DNA of 64,000 nt from Chloroflexota bacterium (GTDB taxonomy: Bacteria; Chloroflexota; Dehalococcoidia; UBA2979), in the NCBI GenBank assembly GCA_026713865.1, contig JAPONQ010000014.1:1-64000 (forward strand), read 5' to 3'. A program made the translations under genes and the position numbers. The notes beneath the pieces were generated by a model that was given only the letters and a program-made list of their open reading frames with translations, did no database searches and was not told where the DNA came from. Within the stretch, counting starts at the first letter, position 1. Each line of letters opens with the position of its first letter. Positions 15,376 through 23,261 of this stretch are shown here, piece after piece.

Positions 15376-16479
15376 ATGCGCTTCGGGACCTTCCACCTGC
15401 CGCTCTCCCCGAGCCCCGCCGACGACCGCCGGGTGATCGAGGAGCAGCTGCGGCAGATCGAGGCCGCCGAGTCGCTGGGCTTCGACTACGCCTGGCTCAC
15501 CGAGCACAACTTCACCGGAGAGAGCGGCTACGCCGATCCGATCGTCTTCGGGGCCGCGCTCTCGCAGCGGACGAGCCGCATCCGCGTCGGCTTCGCCGTG
15601 GTGCAGATGGCGATCCATCACCCGACGCGGCTCCTGATCCAGACGAGCCTGCTCGACAACCTGCTCGACGGCCGGCTCACGATCGGCATCGGGCGCGGCT
15701 CCGCCTTCAACGAGTACGAATACGTCGCCTTCGGCGTGCGCTCCGACGGCCAGCGCGAGCGCATGTTCGAGGCCATCGAGCTGATGGAGCGCGCCTGGGC
15801 CGGCGACAACACCCCCTACGAGGGGGAGCACTTCCAGCTGCGGATCCCGGGGGTCCGGCCCACCCCGGTGCAGAAGCCCCATCCGCCGCTGGTGCTCTCG
15901 GTGCTCTCGGACGACACGGTGGCGTGGGCCGCCGCGCGCGGCTACCCGATCATGATGCCGCGGCTCGCCCTCGCCCGCGCCACCGAGCGGCTCGCCTTCT
16001 ACCGCCGGTCGCTGGAGGAGGCGTCGCTCGGACGTGCCGAGGTCGAGCATGCGCTCGACGCCTGCACGCTGCAGCGCAGCGTCTACGTCGCCGCGACCGA
16101 CGAGCAGGCCCACGCGGACGTGCAGGAGGCGACCTTCCGCCTCCACGGCCACCTGCAGCACTCGCGCCAGACCTTCAACCCCGCGGACGTCGACAACCGG
16201 TCGCGCGCGGCGCAGAACGCCTCCCAGAAGTGGAGCTCGCCCGACTCGACGCCGGAGGAGGCGGTCGCCGACCTGATCTCGCGCGGCTTCATCCTCGGCT
16301 CCCCCGAGACGGTGCGCGGCGAGCTGCGGGAGATCCGCGACGCCGGCGTGCGCGGCATGATGCTCTCGTTCACCTGGGGCGACCTCTCGCACGAGATGGT
16401 GCTGCGCTCGATGGAGCGCTTCGGCCGCGAGGTGATGCCGGAGTTCGCGACCGAGGCCGCCGGCGTGGGCTCCGCCTGA
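15376..16479 (+). CDS. Luciferase-like (LLM) flavin-dependent oxidoreductase
   Basis: A 367-residue TIM-barrel monooxygenase of the bacterial luciferase family, FMN- or F420-dependent. Typical segments are MRFGTFHLPLSPSP, ESLGFDYAWLTEHNF, VGFAVVQMAIHHPTRL, LTIGIGRGSAFNEYEY, HPPLVLSVLSDDTVAWAAARG and FILGSPETVRGELREI. I chose the ATG at 15376, with GAGGAG upstream, over an earlier GTG-type start. The substrate could be an alkane, ketone, aromatic or sulphonate. A second member lies 1.6 kb downstream, separated only by the CoA-transferase. Confidence 0.9.
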   Translation: MRFGTFHLPLSPSPADDRRVIEEQLRQIEAAESLGFDYAWLTEHNFTGESGYADPIVFGAALSQRTSRIRVGFAVVQMAIHHPTRLLIQTSLLDNLLDGRLTIGIGRGSAFNEYEYVAFGVRSDGQRERMFEAIELMERAWAGDNTPYEGEHFQLRIPGVRPTPVQKPHPPLVLSVLSDDTVAWAAARGYPIMMPRLALARATERLAFYRRSLEEASLGRAEVEHALDACTLQRSVYVAATDEQAHADVQEATFRLHGHLQHSRQTFNPADVDNRSRAAQNASQKWSSPDSTPEEAVADLISRGFILGSPETVRGELREIRDAGVRGMMLSFTWGDLSHEMVLRSMERFGREVMPEFATEAAGVGSA

Positions 16480-16509
16480 GGAGGCTCCGTGCGCGGGCGG
16501 GCGCTCGCG

Positions 16510-16515
16510 TAAGAT
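16510..16515 (+). promoter_or_regulatory. -10 element (TAAGAT) placed for a leaderless mRNA
   Basis: TAAGAT ends 6 bases before the GTG of the CoA-transferase subunit A gene. Transcription would begin at or next to the start codon, and no Shine-Dalgarno is visible. Confidence 0.5.
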
Positions 16516-16521
16516 GCGCGT

Positions 16522-17307
16522 GTGCCGCACCGTCACGCCGGACCCGAGATCGCACGGAGCCCCGACGCCGCCCTCGACGGCGTCGCGGACGGCGCCTCGA
16601 TCCTGGTACCGGGCTTCGGGCCGGGAACGCCCTGGAACCTGCTGCGGGCGCTTCATCGCCGGGGCACTCGCAACCTCACGATCATCGCCAACTCGGTGGG
16701 CTACCGGAGCCCGCGTCCCGACGTGAAGACGATCGGCGACCTCGTCTCAGACGGCCGCGTCTCGCGCCTCGTCGTCTCCTTCTCCGCCTCCACCCGCCCC
16801 TCCATTCCCGGCCCGGCCGAGCAGGCGATCCGCGAGGGGAGCGTGCGCTGCGAGCTCGTTCCGCAGGGAACGCTGGCGGAGCGCATCCGCGCCGGCGGCG
16901 CGGGGATCCCCGCCTTCTACACGCCGGCGGCGGCCGGCACCGCGCTCGCCGAGGGGCGCGAGACCCGCACCTTCTCGGGGCGCGAGCACCTGCTCGAGAC
17001 GGCGCTCGTCGCCGACGTCACGCTCCTGCGCGCGCGCCGCGCCGACAGCGCGGGCAATCTCGTCTACCGCCGCGCGGCGCGGAACTTCAACCCTCTGATG
17101 GCGACCGCCGCCGCGCTCGTCATCGCCGAGATCGAGGAGCCCGTCGAGGAGCGCGGCGCCATCGATCCCGACCACGTGCACACGCCCGGCCTCTACGTCG
17201 ACCGCCTGGCACCGATCCCGCCGGCGCCGGAGGGACTGTTCGCGGTCGACTGGCTCGCGCTCCGGCCGCCGTCGGCGGCGGAGCGCGCCCGGGGAGTGGA
17301 CGCGTGA
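16522..17307 (+). CDS. 3-oxoacid CoA-transferase, subunit A
   Basis: A 261-residue family-I CoA-transferase alpha subunit (ScoA/AtoD/PcaI-like). It carries LVPGFGPGTPWNLL (the glycine-rich CoA loop), FYTPAAAGTALAEG, RADSAGNLVYRRAARNFN and HVHTPGLYVDR, all characteristic of the acetoacetate/3-oxoadipate group. With subunit B it would move CoA from a donor such as succinyl-CoA to a 3-oxo acid. GTG start directly after a -10, so probably leaderless. The stop overlaps the next start as GTGA. Confidence 0.92.
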   Translation: MPHRHAGPEIARSPDAALDGVADGASILVPGFGPGTPWNLLRALHRRGTRNLTIIANSVGYRSPRPDVKTIGDLVSDGRVSRLVVSFSASTRPSIPGPAEQAIREGSVRCELVPQGTLAERIRAGGAGIPAFYTPAAAGTALAEGRETRTFSGREHLLETALVADVTLLRARRADSAGNLVYRRAARNFNPLMATAAALVIAEIEEPVEERGAIDPDHVHTPGLYVDRLAPIPPAPEGLFAVDWLALRPPSAAERARGVDA

Positions 17308-17999
17308 GCGGCGGGCGGGGCAGCGCCTCCGTCGCGGGTCGCCTCTCGCGCGAGCAGATGGCCGCCGTGATCGCCCGGCGCCTCGAGGCCGGCTGGATCG
17401 TCAATCTCGGCATCGGCATTCCGACGCTCGCGTCGAGCTTCCTGGATCCCCGGGGCGGCATCCTGCTCACCTCGGAGAACGGCGTCGTCGGCTACGGCGC
17501 CCTCGCGACCGGCGACGGCGTCGACCCGGATGTCGTGAATGCGGGCGTCCAGCCGGTCACGCTCGAGCCCGGCGCCGCCATCGTGGACCACGCGGCCTCC
17601 TTCGCACTGATCCGCGCGGGGCGTCTGGACTGCACCGTGCTCGGCGCCTACGAGGTCGCCGCCGACGGCTCCTTCGCGAACTGGAGCGTGAGCGGCGATC
17701 ACGCGCTCGGCGGCATCGGCGGCGCGATGGACCTCGCCGCCGGCGCGCGGCGGCTCTGGGTGGTGATGGAGCACACGACCAACGCCGGCGCCCCGCGGCT
17801 GGTCGATCGCTGTTCGCTCCCCGTGACCGCGGGACCCGGGTGCGTCTCGCTGGTCGTGACGGACCTCGCCGTGATCGAGGTCGCCGGGGCGGGCCTCGTG
17901 CTGCGGGAGCACGCACCCGGCGTCGACCCGGAGCGGATCCGCGCCCTCACCGGGGCCCCGCTCGCCCTGCACCGGGACCTCGCGCCGATCTCCCTGTAG
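17304..17999 (+). CDS. 3-oxoacid CoA-transferase, subunit B
   Basis: A 231-residue beta subunit. The catalytic glutamate is Glu58 in LLTSENGVVGYG, which forms the glutamyl-CoA thioester in this family. NLGIGIPTLASSF, GGIGGAMDLAAGARRLWVVMEH and TDLAVIEV complete the signature. It is translationally coupled to subunit A. The substrate (acetoacetate, 3-oxoadipate or another 3-oxo acid) is not resolved. The flanking luciferase-like oxidoreductases suggest use in a peripheral degradation route, not ketone-body metabolism. Confidence 0.92.
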   Translation: MSGGRGSASVAGRLSREQMAAVIARRLEAGWIVNLGIGIPTLASSFLDPRGGILLTSENGVVGYGALATGDGVDPDVVNAGVQPVTLEPGAAIVDHAASFALIRAGRLDCTVLGAYEVAADGSFANWSVSGDHALGGIGGAMDLAAGARRLWVVMEHTTNAGAPRLVDRCSLPVTAGPGCVSLVVTDLAVIEVAGAGLVLREHAPGVDPERIRALTGAPLALHRDLAPISL

Positions 18000-18073
18000 C
18001 GAACGGGCGCCCTCCGGCCGGACGGTGGGGCGGGGCCTCTCCCGCGCGCGGCTCCCGCGCGCGGGGTGCCGGC

Positions 18074-18080
18074 ATATATA
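18074..18080 (+). promoter_or_regulatory. Candidate -10 (ATATATA)
   Basis: An AT-rich hexamer (TATATA) stands out in otherwise GC-rich DNA, about 37 bases before the second luciferase-like gene. The transcription start would be near 18087. Confidence 0.45.
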
Positions 18081-18116
18081 GTGCGGCGGCCGTCCGCGGG
18101 CGAAGGAGGAGACGCC

Positions 18117-19133
18117 ATGGTCGAGAAGATCGGGATCGCGCCGCTCGAAGTCAGCGCCACCGAGGCCATAGGACTCGTCCGCCGCGCGGAGGCGAGCGGC
18201 TTCGAGAGCGCCTGGACCTCGGGGAGCCACGGCTACCTGCGCATCGCCGCGTTCGCGCAGCACACCGAGCGCATCACGCTGGGGACGGCCGTGGTCGTGC
18301 AGCCCCTGATCAACCCGGTCGCGCACGCCGACATGATCACCGACCTCGGAGAGCTCACCGGCGGGCGCGCCGTCGCCGGCATCGGATCAGGGGTCAGGCC
18401 CCAGCTCAACCGCTTCTACGGGATCCTCGGCGATCAGGCCGAGCACCCCGCGCCGCGCATTCGGGAGTTCCTCGAGCTGCTCCGCGAGCTGACGACCAAC
18501 GAGGGGCGCATCCAGTGGGAGCGGCGCTTCTTCCGCCTGCAGGGCGCGCGCGGATACCGGCCCGCCAACCCGGTCCCGGTCTATCTCGCGGCCGTCAACA
18601 AGCTCTCGCTGCGCGTCGCCGGTGACCTGGCGGACGGGCTGATCGGTCATCCGATCAACAGCGTCCAGTACCTGCGGGAGACGATCATCCCCACCATCAG
18701 CGAACGCCTCGATGCCGGTGGGCGGCCGCGGGAGAGCTTCTCCTTCACCTCCGACGTCGTGACCACCATCAACGAGGATCGCGCCGTCGCGCGACGCGAC
18801 GCGGCGATCACGCTCGGCTTCTATCTCTCTCCGCGCGCCTTCGACTGCATCTTCGACGCGGGCGGGTGGGAGGAGGAGAAGCGACAGGTGCGCGACGCGT
18901 TCCGCAGCGGCGAGATGGAGAACGTCGCCGACGCCGTCACCGATCGCATGCTCGAGTCGTGCTGCCTCGTCGGCACGCCGGCCGAGGTGCGCGATCAGGC
19001 GCAGCGCTACGACGGCCTGCTCGACCGCATCATCTTCTACTCGCCGCGTCACGCCGTTCCGCTCGAGCGGCACATGAAGAACTACCAGGGCATCCTCGAG
19101 ACCTTCGCCCGCCCGGTGCCGCCGGCGAGCTAG
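18117..19133 (+). CDS. Luciferase-like (LLM) F420/FMN-dependent oxidoreductase
   Basis: A 338-residue luciferase-family TIM barrel, shorter than the one at 15376 and closer to F420-dependent enzymes. Features are GIAPLEVSATEAIGLVRRAE, ITLGTAVVVQPLINPVAHA, GRAVAGIGSGVRPQLN and CLVGTPAEVRDQAQRYDG. The C-terminal part has an unusually cysteine-rich ESCCLVG. I chose ATG 18117 behind AAGGAGGAG. Its own promoter lies upstream, so it may be controlled apart from the CoA-transferase. Substrate unknown. Confidence 0.88.
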   Translation: MVEKIGIAPLEVSATEAIGLVRRAEASGFESAWTSGSHGYLRIAAFAQHTERITLGTAVVVQPLINPVAHADMITDLGELTGGRAVAGIGSGVRPQLNRFYGILGDQAEHPAPRIREFLELLRELTTNEGRIQWERRFFRLQGARGYRPANPVPVYLAAVNKLSLRVAGDLADGLIGHPINSVQYLRETIIPTISERLDAGGRPRESFSFTSDVVTTINEDRAVARRDAAITLGFYLSPRAFDCIFDAGGWEEEKRQVRDAFRSGEMENVADAVTDRMLESCCLVGTPAEVRDQAQRYDGLLDRIIFYSPRHAVPLERHMKNYQGILETFARPVPPAS

Positions 19134-19175
19134 GGAGCGGTCGGGAGAGGGAGCCGTCGGAGAAGGGGGAGAGCC

Positions 19176-20651
19176 GTGACCGCAGAGCCCGGCGGAGAGC
19201 CTGTCCGCGCCGACATCGTCTTCCGCAACGCCTACGTGGTGACGCTGGACGACGAGCGCCGCGTCTACCGCGACGGCTACGTCGCCGTCTCCGGCCGCGA
19301 CATCGTCGCGGTCGGGCCCGACCGCAGCTGCACCGTCGAGGCCGGGCGCACGGTCGACGCCCGCGGCAAGGCGATCCTCCCCGGGCTCGTCAACGCCCAC
19401 AACCACCTCGACCAGGTGCTCATGCGCGCCCGCTTCGACGACCGGCCGCAGCCGGGGGCCGGCATGGGCGGCCTGATGGTGACGATGCATGATCTCTGGT
19501 CGCACGCCGGCGAGGAGATCTCCTACAGGCTCGTGCGGCTGCACATGCTGGACATGCTCCGGGCCGGGACGACGGCCGTGCACGAGCAGCACTTCACCAA
19601 CGTGCCGCTCGACAACATGGACGGCGTGCTGCGCGCGATCGACGAGTCGGGGATGCGCGGCTTCGCCTCCCGCGTCCACCTCTCGGCCGAGATGATCCCG
19701 CCGGATGCCCGGGAGAGCGTCGACGCCGTCCTCGCGGAGACCGAGCGCCTCGGGAAGCGCTGGAACAGCGACCGGATTACCGTCACCGCGAGTCCCATCA
19801 ACGGGACCTGGGTCGCGACCGACGAGGAGCTCGTTGCGCTGCGCGAGGGCGTGCGCGAGCTGGGCGTGCCGTTCGATCTCGACCTCTCCGGCGCCGAGTG
19901 GCGCCGGACGCTCGCGGCCCGCGGCTACACGAAGGGCGGCGCCGTGAGGCACGCCGCCGAGATCGGCATCCTCGACGACCAGGTCTCCGGCGGGAAGTCG
20001 TTCAACCTCGAGCCCGACGAGTACGCGATCTGGGCCGAGCACGGCGTCACCGCCTGCCTCGTCCCCCCGCGCACGCGCGACGAGATGGGACCGGGCCTCC
20101 ATCACTTCCTCGCCGTGGGCGTCGTCCCGGCCATGGGGAACGACGGTCCGATGGGCGGGCCCAAGTCCTCGGTCTGGCAGGTGATGCGGCGCCTCCTCAC
20201 CTCCGTCGCCGTCCGCAAGGAGTACGAGGAGCGGAGCGGCGACACCAGCGACCACGACCAGCCGATCACGACCGAGCTGCTGCTCGAGATGGCGACGCGC
20301 GCCGGGCAGCGCCACCTCTTCCTCGACCCGCGCGTCCGCGGCATCGAGGCGGGCGCGGCGGCCGACCTGGTCGTCGTCGACATCAGCGGCCCCGACTTCG
20401 CCCCGGCGATGGACGGCCGGCGCACGCTCAGCTACCTCGTGCACAGCACCGACGCCTCGCACGTCGAGACGGTGCTCGTGAACGGCCGCGTGCTCGTCGA
20501 CGGCTCCCGCGCGGCCGTCTGGGACGAGGAGCTGGTGATCCGCGAGGCGGAGGAGGCGGCGATGGAGCTCTTCCGCCGCGCCGGCTACCTGGGGACGCTC
20601 CCGGCTCGCGGCGCCGGCGAGTCGTCCCGCGGCTGGGCCTACATCGGGTAG
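19176..20651 (+). CDS. ATZ/TRZ-type amidohydrolase with altered metal site
   Basis: A 491-residue amidohydrolase of the guanine deaminase/chlorohydrolase type. The N-terminal beta-sandwich and LPGLVNAHNHLDQ (His75, His77) are normal, as is the late Asp323 in GNDGP. The beta-5 position, normally HxHxxE, reads DLDLSGAEW (234-242), and the beta-6 His is replaced in SFNLEPDE (275-282). At least two expected zinc/iron ligands are therefore missing. The GTG start follows AAGGGGGAG. It is the last gene of this block, about 40 bases after the luciferase-like gene. It may use a different metal geometry or be non-hydrolytic. Confidence 0.85.
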   Translation: MTAEPGGEPVRADIVFRNAYVVTLDDERRVYRDGYVAVSGRDIVAVGPDRSCTVEAGRTVDARGKAILPGLVNAHNHLDQVLMRARFDDRPQPGAGMGGLMVTMHDLWSHAGEEISYRLVRLHMLDMLRAGTTAVHEQHFTNVPLDNMDGVLRAIDESGMRGFASRVHLSAEMIPPDARESVDAVLAETERLGKRWNSDRITVTASPINGTWVATDEELVALREGVRELGVPFDLDLSGAEWRRTLAARGYTKGGAVRHAAEIGILDDQVSGGKSFNLEPDEYAIWAEHGVTACLVPPRTRDEMGPGLHHFLAVGVVPAMGNDGPMGGPKSSVWQVMRRLLTSVAVRKEYEERSGDTSDHDQPITTELLLEMATRAGQRHLFLDPRVRGIEAGAAADLVVVDISGPDFAPAMDGRRTLSYLVHSTDASHVETVLVNGRVLVDGSRAAVWDEELVIREAEEAAMELFRRAGYLGTLPARGAGESSRGWAYIG

Positions 20652-20693
20652 CGGCGGGATCCACCGCCTCAGGCCACGAGGCGCTACCGGCGC

Positions 20694-21662
20694 CTAGTTT
20701 TCCGGCGGCGCCTCGATCGCCGATCCCGCCCGCGCCTCGAAGTGGCGCACGATCTGCATGTAGTCGACGCCCGCCGGGAGGTCCTCGCGCGCGCCGGCGA
20801 GCAGTTCGTGGGTCGCTCGCGCGAGCGGCGCCGGCGTCCCCGTCTCTCGTGCCAGATCGACCGCGCAGGCGACGTCCTTCAGCATCAGATCGAGCGCGAA
20901 GCCGGCATTCAGCTCTCCCGAGAAGACGAACCGCGGGAACTTCTCCTCGGTCGAGGAGCTGCGGCCGGTCGAGTGATTCACCGCCTCGATCACGAGCCTC
21001 GGCTCGAGGCCGAAGCGCCTCGCCACCAGCGCCGCCTCGGTGGCGGCGATCATCGCGCTGGCCGAGAGGAAGTTGTTGAGCGCCTTCGTGGCGTGCCCGG
21101 ATCCCAGGGCTCCCGTGCACACGACCGTCCGTCCCACGGCCGCGAAGAGGGGTTCGCAGCGATCGACGGCCTCCGGGTCGCCCCCGGCCATGATCGCGAG
21201 CGATCCGGCCTCCGCCCCGCGCACTCCCCCCGACACCGGCGCATCGACCATCGCGACCCCGAGGGAGGCGACCGTCTCGCCGAGCGCACGGGTCCCCGAC
21301 GGATGCGACGAGCTCATGTCGACCAGCAGGGGCCGCCGGCCCCCGTTCCCCGCCCGCTCCGCCCAGCCCGCGGAGAGCGAGTCCCCGCCGCGCTCCCCGC
21401 CGAGAGCCACCGTCCGCACGACCGACCCGTCGGGGAGCATCGTCACGACGGCATCCGCCCGGGCGGCGAGCGCGGCGAGCGAGGGGGCGGCCCCAGCGGC
21501 GGGGTAGCGGCGCACCACCGCCCGGGCCGCCTCCTCCCGGGCGTCGTAGACCTCGACCTCGAGCCCGGCGGCGACCAGGTGGCCGGCCATCGGCGCGCCC
21601 ATGCGCCCGACCCCCACCACGCCGACCCGCCGGAGCGGCCCGGAGCTGCGGGGCGCGCTCAC
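20694..21662 (-). CDS. 3-hydroxyisobutyrate dehydrogenase-family oxidoreductase
   Basis: A 322-residue beta-hydroxyacid dehydrogenase. The NAD-binding motif VGVVGVGRMGAPMAG (13-27), the substrate loop DAPVSGGVRGAEAGSL and the catalytic-Lys segment GSGHATKALNN are all present, so it is probably active on a 3-hydroxy acid such as 3-hydroxyisobutyrate or tartronate semialdehyde. An insertion of about 20 residues (around 88-110) precedes the strand LLVDMSSSHPSG. It overlaps the upstream carboxymuconolactone-decarboxylase-like gene by four bases, forming a two-gene operon convergent with the amidohydrolase. Confidence 0.9.
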   Translation of the reverse strand: MSAPRSSGPLRRVGVVGVGRMGAPMAGHLVAAGLEVEVYDAREEAARAVVRRYPAAGAAPSLAALAARADAVVTMLPDGSVVRTVALGGERGGDSLSAGWAERAGNGGRRPLLVDMSSSHPSGTRALGETVASLGVAMVDAPVSGGVRGAEAGSLAIMAGGDPEAVDRCEPLFAAVGRTVVCTGALGSGHATKALNNFLSASAMIAATEAALVARRFGLEPRLVIEAVNHSTGRSSSTEEKFPRFVFSGELNAGFALDLMLKDVACAVDLARETGTPAPLARATHELLAGAREDLPAGVDYMQIVRHFEARAGSAIEAPPEN

Positions 21663-22129
21663 TGCCCGCTCTCCGGCGCCGCATCCCCGCCGTCGGCGCC
21701 GTCCGCGATCTCGTCCAGCACCTCGCGCGCCACGCGGAAGGCGTCGACGCCGGCGGGCACACCCGCGTAGATCGTGGCCTGCAGCAGTGCCTCCTGGATC
21801 TCCTCGCGGCTGACCCCGTTCGCGACGGCGCCGCGCGTGTGCAGGCGGAGCTCATGGGGCCGGTTGAGCGCGGTCAGCATCGCCAGGTTGAGCAGGCTGC
21901 GGTCGCGGCGCGAGAGCGCCGGGCGCGTCCAGATTTCGCCCCAGCAGTACTCCGTCACCAGCTCCTGGAGCGGCGCCGTGAAGGCGTCGGCCCCGGCGAT
22001 CGAGGCGTCGACGTACTCGGCGCCGAGCACCGCACGGCGCACGCCGAGTCCCCGCGCGAACCGCTCGCGACCGCCGCCCAGCGCTTCCGACCGGTTGGCA
22101 CCACCTCGCCCGCTCCCGCTGCTCGTCAC
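21659..22129 (-). CDS. Carboxymuconolactone decarboxylase (PcaC/AhpD-like) family protein
   Basis: A 156-residue all-helical CMD-family protein. The pattern YCWGEIWTRPALSRRDRS, then NRPHELRLHTRGAVANG and VSREEIQEALLQATIYAGVP, matches the 4-carboxymuconolactone decarboxylase branch. The single Cys before WGEIW is not the CxxC pair of AhpD. GTG start at 22129 with GGGGAGGA upstream; the longer reading is unsupported. With the coupled hydroxyacid dehydrogenase it may act in aromatic or lactone breakdown. Confidence 0.83.
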   Translation of the reverse strand: MTSSGSGRGGANRSEALGGGRERFARGLGVRRAVLGAEYVDASIAGADAFTAPLQELVTEYCWGEIWTRPALSRRDRSLLNLAMLTALNRPHELRLHTRGAVANGVSREEIQEALLQATIYAGVPAGVDAFRVAREVLDEIADGADGGDAAPESGQ

Positions 22130-22243
22130 CGCGTCCTCCCCTACCCGCGTCGCGGCGCCCCGGGGCGCCGGCGCCGGACATTCTGCGGTCGCCGCGCCCG
22201 CGACGCGAGCGGCGGCGCGTGGCGGCGGCGCGGGGCGATCCCG

Positions 22244-22249
22244 TATCGT
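22244..22249 (+). promoter_or_regulatory. Candidate -10 (TATCGT)
   Basis: TATCGT lies in the 235-base divergent gap, about 115 bases before the alpha/beta hydrolase that opens the second catabolic block. No clear -35 is visible. Confidence 0.3.
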
Positions 22250-22364
22250 GTGCGGCCCGGCGTGGTCGCTCCGCCCGGCGGCGGCCACCTGCTGCACGGG
22301 AACGCGCGCAATGGCGCCGGGCGCCGCGGGGCGCCCACCCTCCCGATCCCGCGAGAGGAGCCCG

Positions 22365-23261
22365 ATGCCGTACGCCACCGCCTCCGACGGCGTCCGCCTG
22401 TACTACGAGGAGACCGGCGAGGGGATACCCGTCGTCTTCGTGCACGAGTTCGCCGGAGACCACCGCAGCTGGGAGCCGCAGGTACGCCATTTCGGGAGGC
22501 GCTACCGGGCGGTCGCCTACTCCGCCCGCGGGTACCCGCCCTCCGACGTGCCGGAGGCCCGGTCGAGCTACTCGCAGGAGCGCGCCGTCGACGATGTGCG
22601 CGACGTGCTCGACGCCATCGGAGCCGATCGCGCGCATGTCGTCGGGCTCTCCATGGGCGGCTACGCGACGCTCGTCTTCGGACTGACCTACCCGGAGCGC
22701 GCGCGCTCGCTCACCGTCGCCGGAGCCGGCTACGGCAGCACCGCCGACCGATCCGACTTCGAGCGCGACGTCGAGCGGGTCGCCGAGCGCCTGCTCGCCG
22801 AGGGAATCGAGGCGTTCGGGGAGATCTACACTCGGGGTCCGACGCGCGTGCAGCTCCGCGACAAGGATCCGCGCGGGTGGGAGGAGTTCCGGTCGCAGTT
22901 CCGGGGCTCCTCGACCACCGGCCACGCCAACACGATGCTGGGCGTGCAGCGCAACCGCCCCTCGATCCTCGCGCTCGAGGAGAAGCTCCGGGGGCTCACC
23001 GTCCCGACCCTGATCGTGACCGGCGACGAGGACGAGCCCTGCCTCGAGCCCGGGCTCTTCATGAAGCGGGCGATCCGATCCTCGGCGCTGGTCGTGCTTC
23101 CGCGCTCCGGACACACCGTCAACCTGGAGGAGCCGGCGGCCTTCAACCGCGCCGTCGAGGACTTCCTGGCGGCGGTCGACGCCGGCAGCTGGCGACAGCG
23201 CAACCCGGAGAGCCTCTCGGAGTCCCAGCTGCTGCCCGCCGGAGAGCGCGAGCGTGACTAG
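22365..23261 (+). CDS. Alpha/beta hydrolase with intact catalytic triad
   Basis: A 298-residue hydrolase. VVFVHEFAGDHRSW (oxyanion strand), GLSMGGYATL (nucleophile Ser), VTGDEDEPCLEPG (Asp) and PRSGHTVNLEEP (His) give a complete triad. ATG after GAGAGGAG. Its last codons overlap the GTG of the CaiB-type gene by eight bases, so it is the first gene of a long plus-strand operon. It may release the acid that the CoA-transferase then activates. Confidence 0.88.
   Translation: MPYATASDGVRLYYEETGEGIPVVFVHEFAGDHRSWEPQVRHFGRRYRAVAYSARGYPPSDVPEARSSYSQERAVDDVRDVLDAIGADRAHVVGLSMGGYATLVFGLTYPERARSLTVAGAGYGSTADRSDFERDVERVAERLLAEGIEAFGEIYTRGPTRVQLRDKDPRGWEEFRSQFRGSSTTGHANTMLGVQRNRPSILALEEKLRGLTVPTLIVTGDEDEPCLEPGLFMKRAIRSSALVVLPRSGHTVNLEEPAAFNRAVEDFLAAVDAGSWRQRNPESLSESQLLPAGERERD

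Noticed and set aside
18390-18402. GGGGTCAGGCCCC, resembling a short dispersed genomic repeat
   Set aside because: It is in frame in the luciferase-like gene and encodes the conserved GSGVRPQ loop. A single copy cannot support a repeat call.
18387-20462. A 691-codon minus-strand open frame
   Set aside because: It is antisense to the luciferase-like and amidohydrolase genes, whose motifs fix the plus strand as coding.
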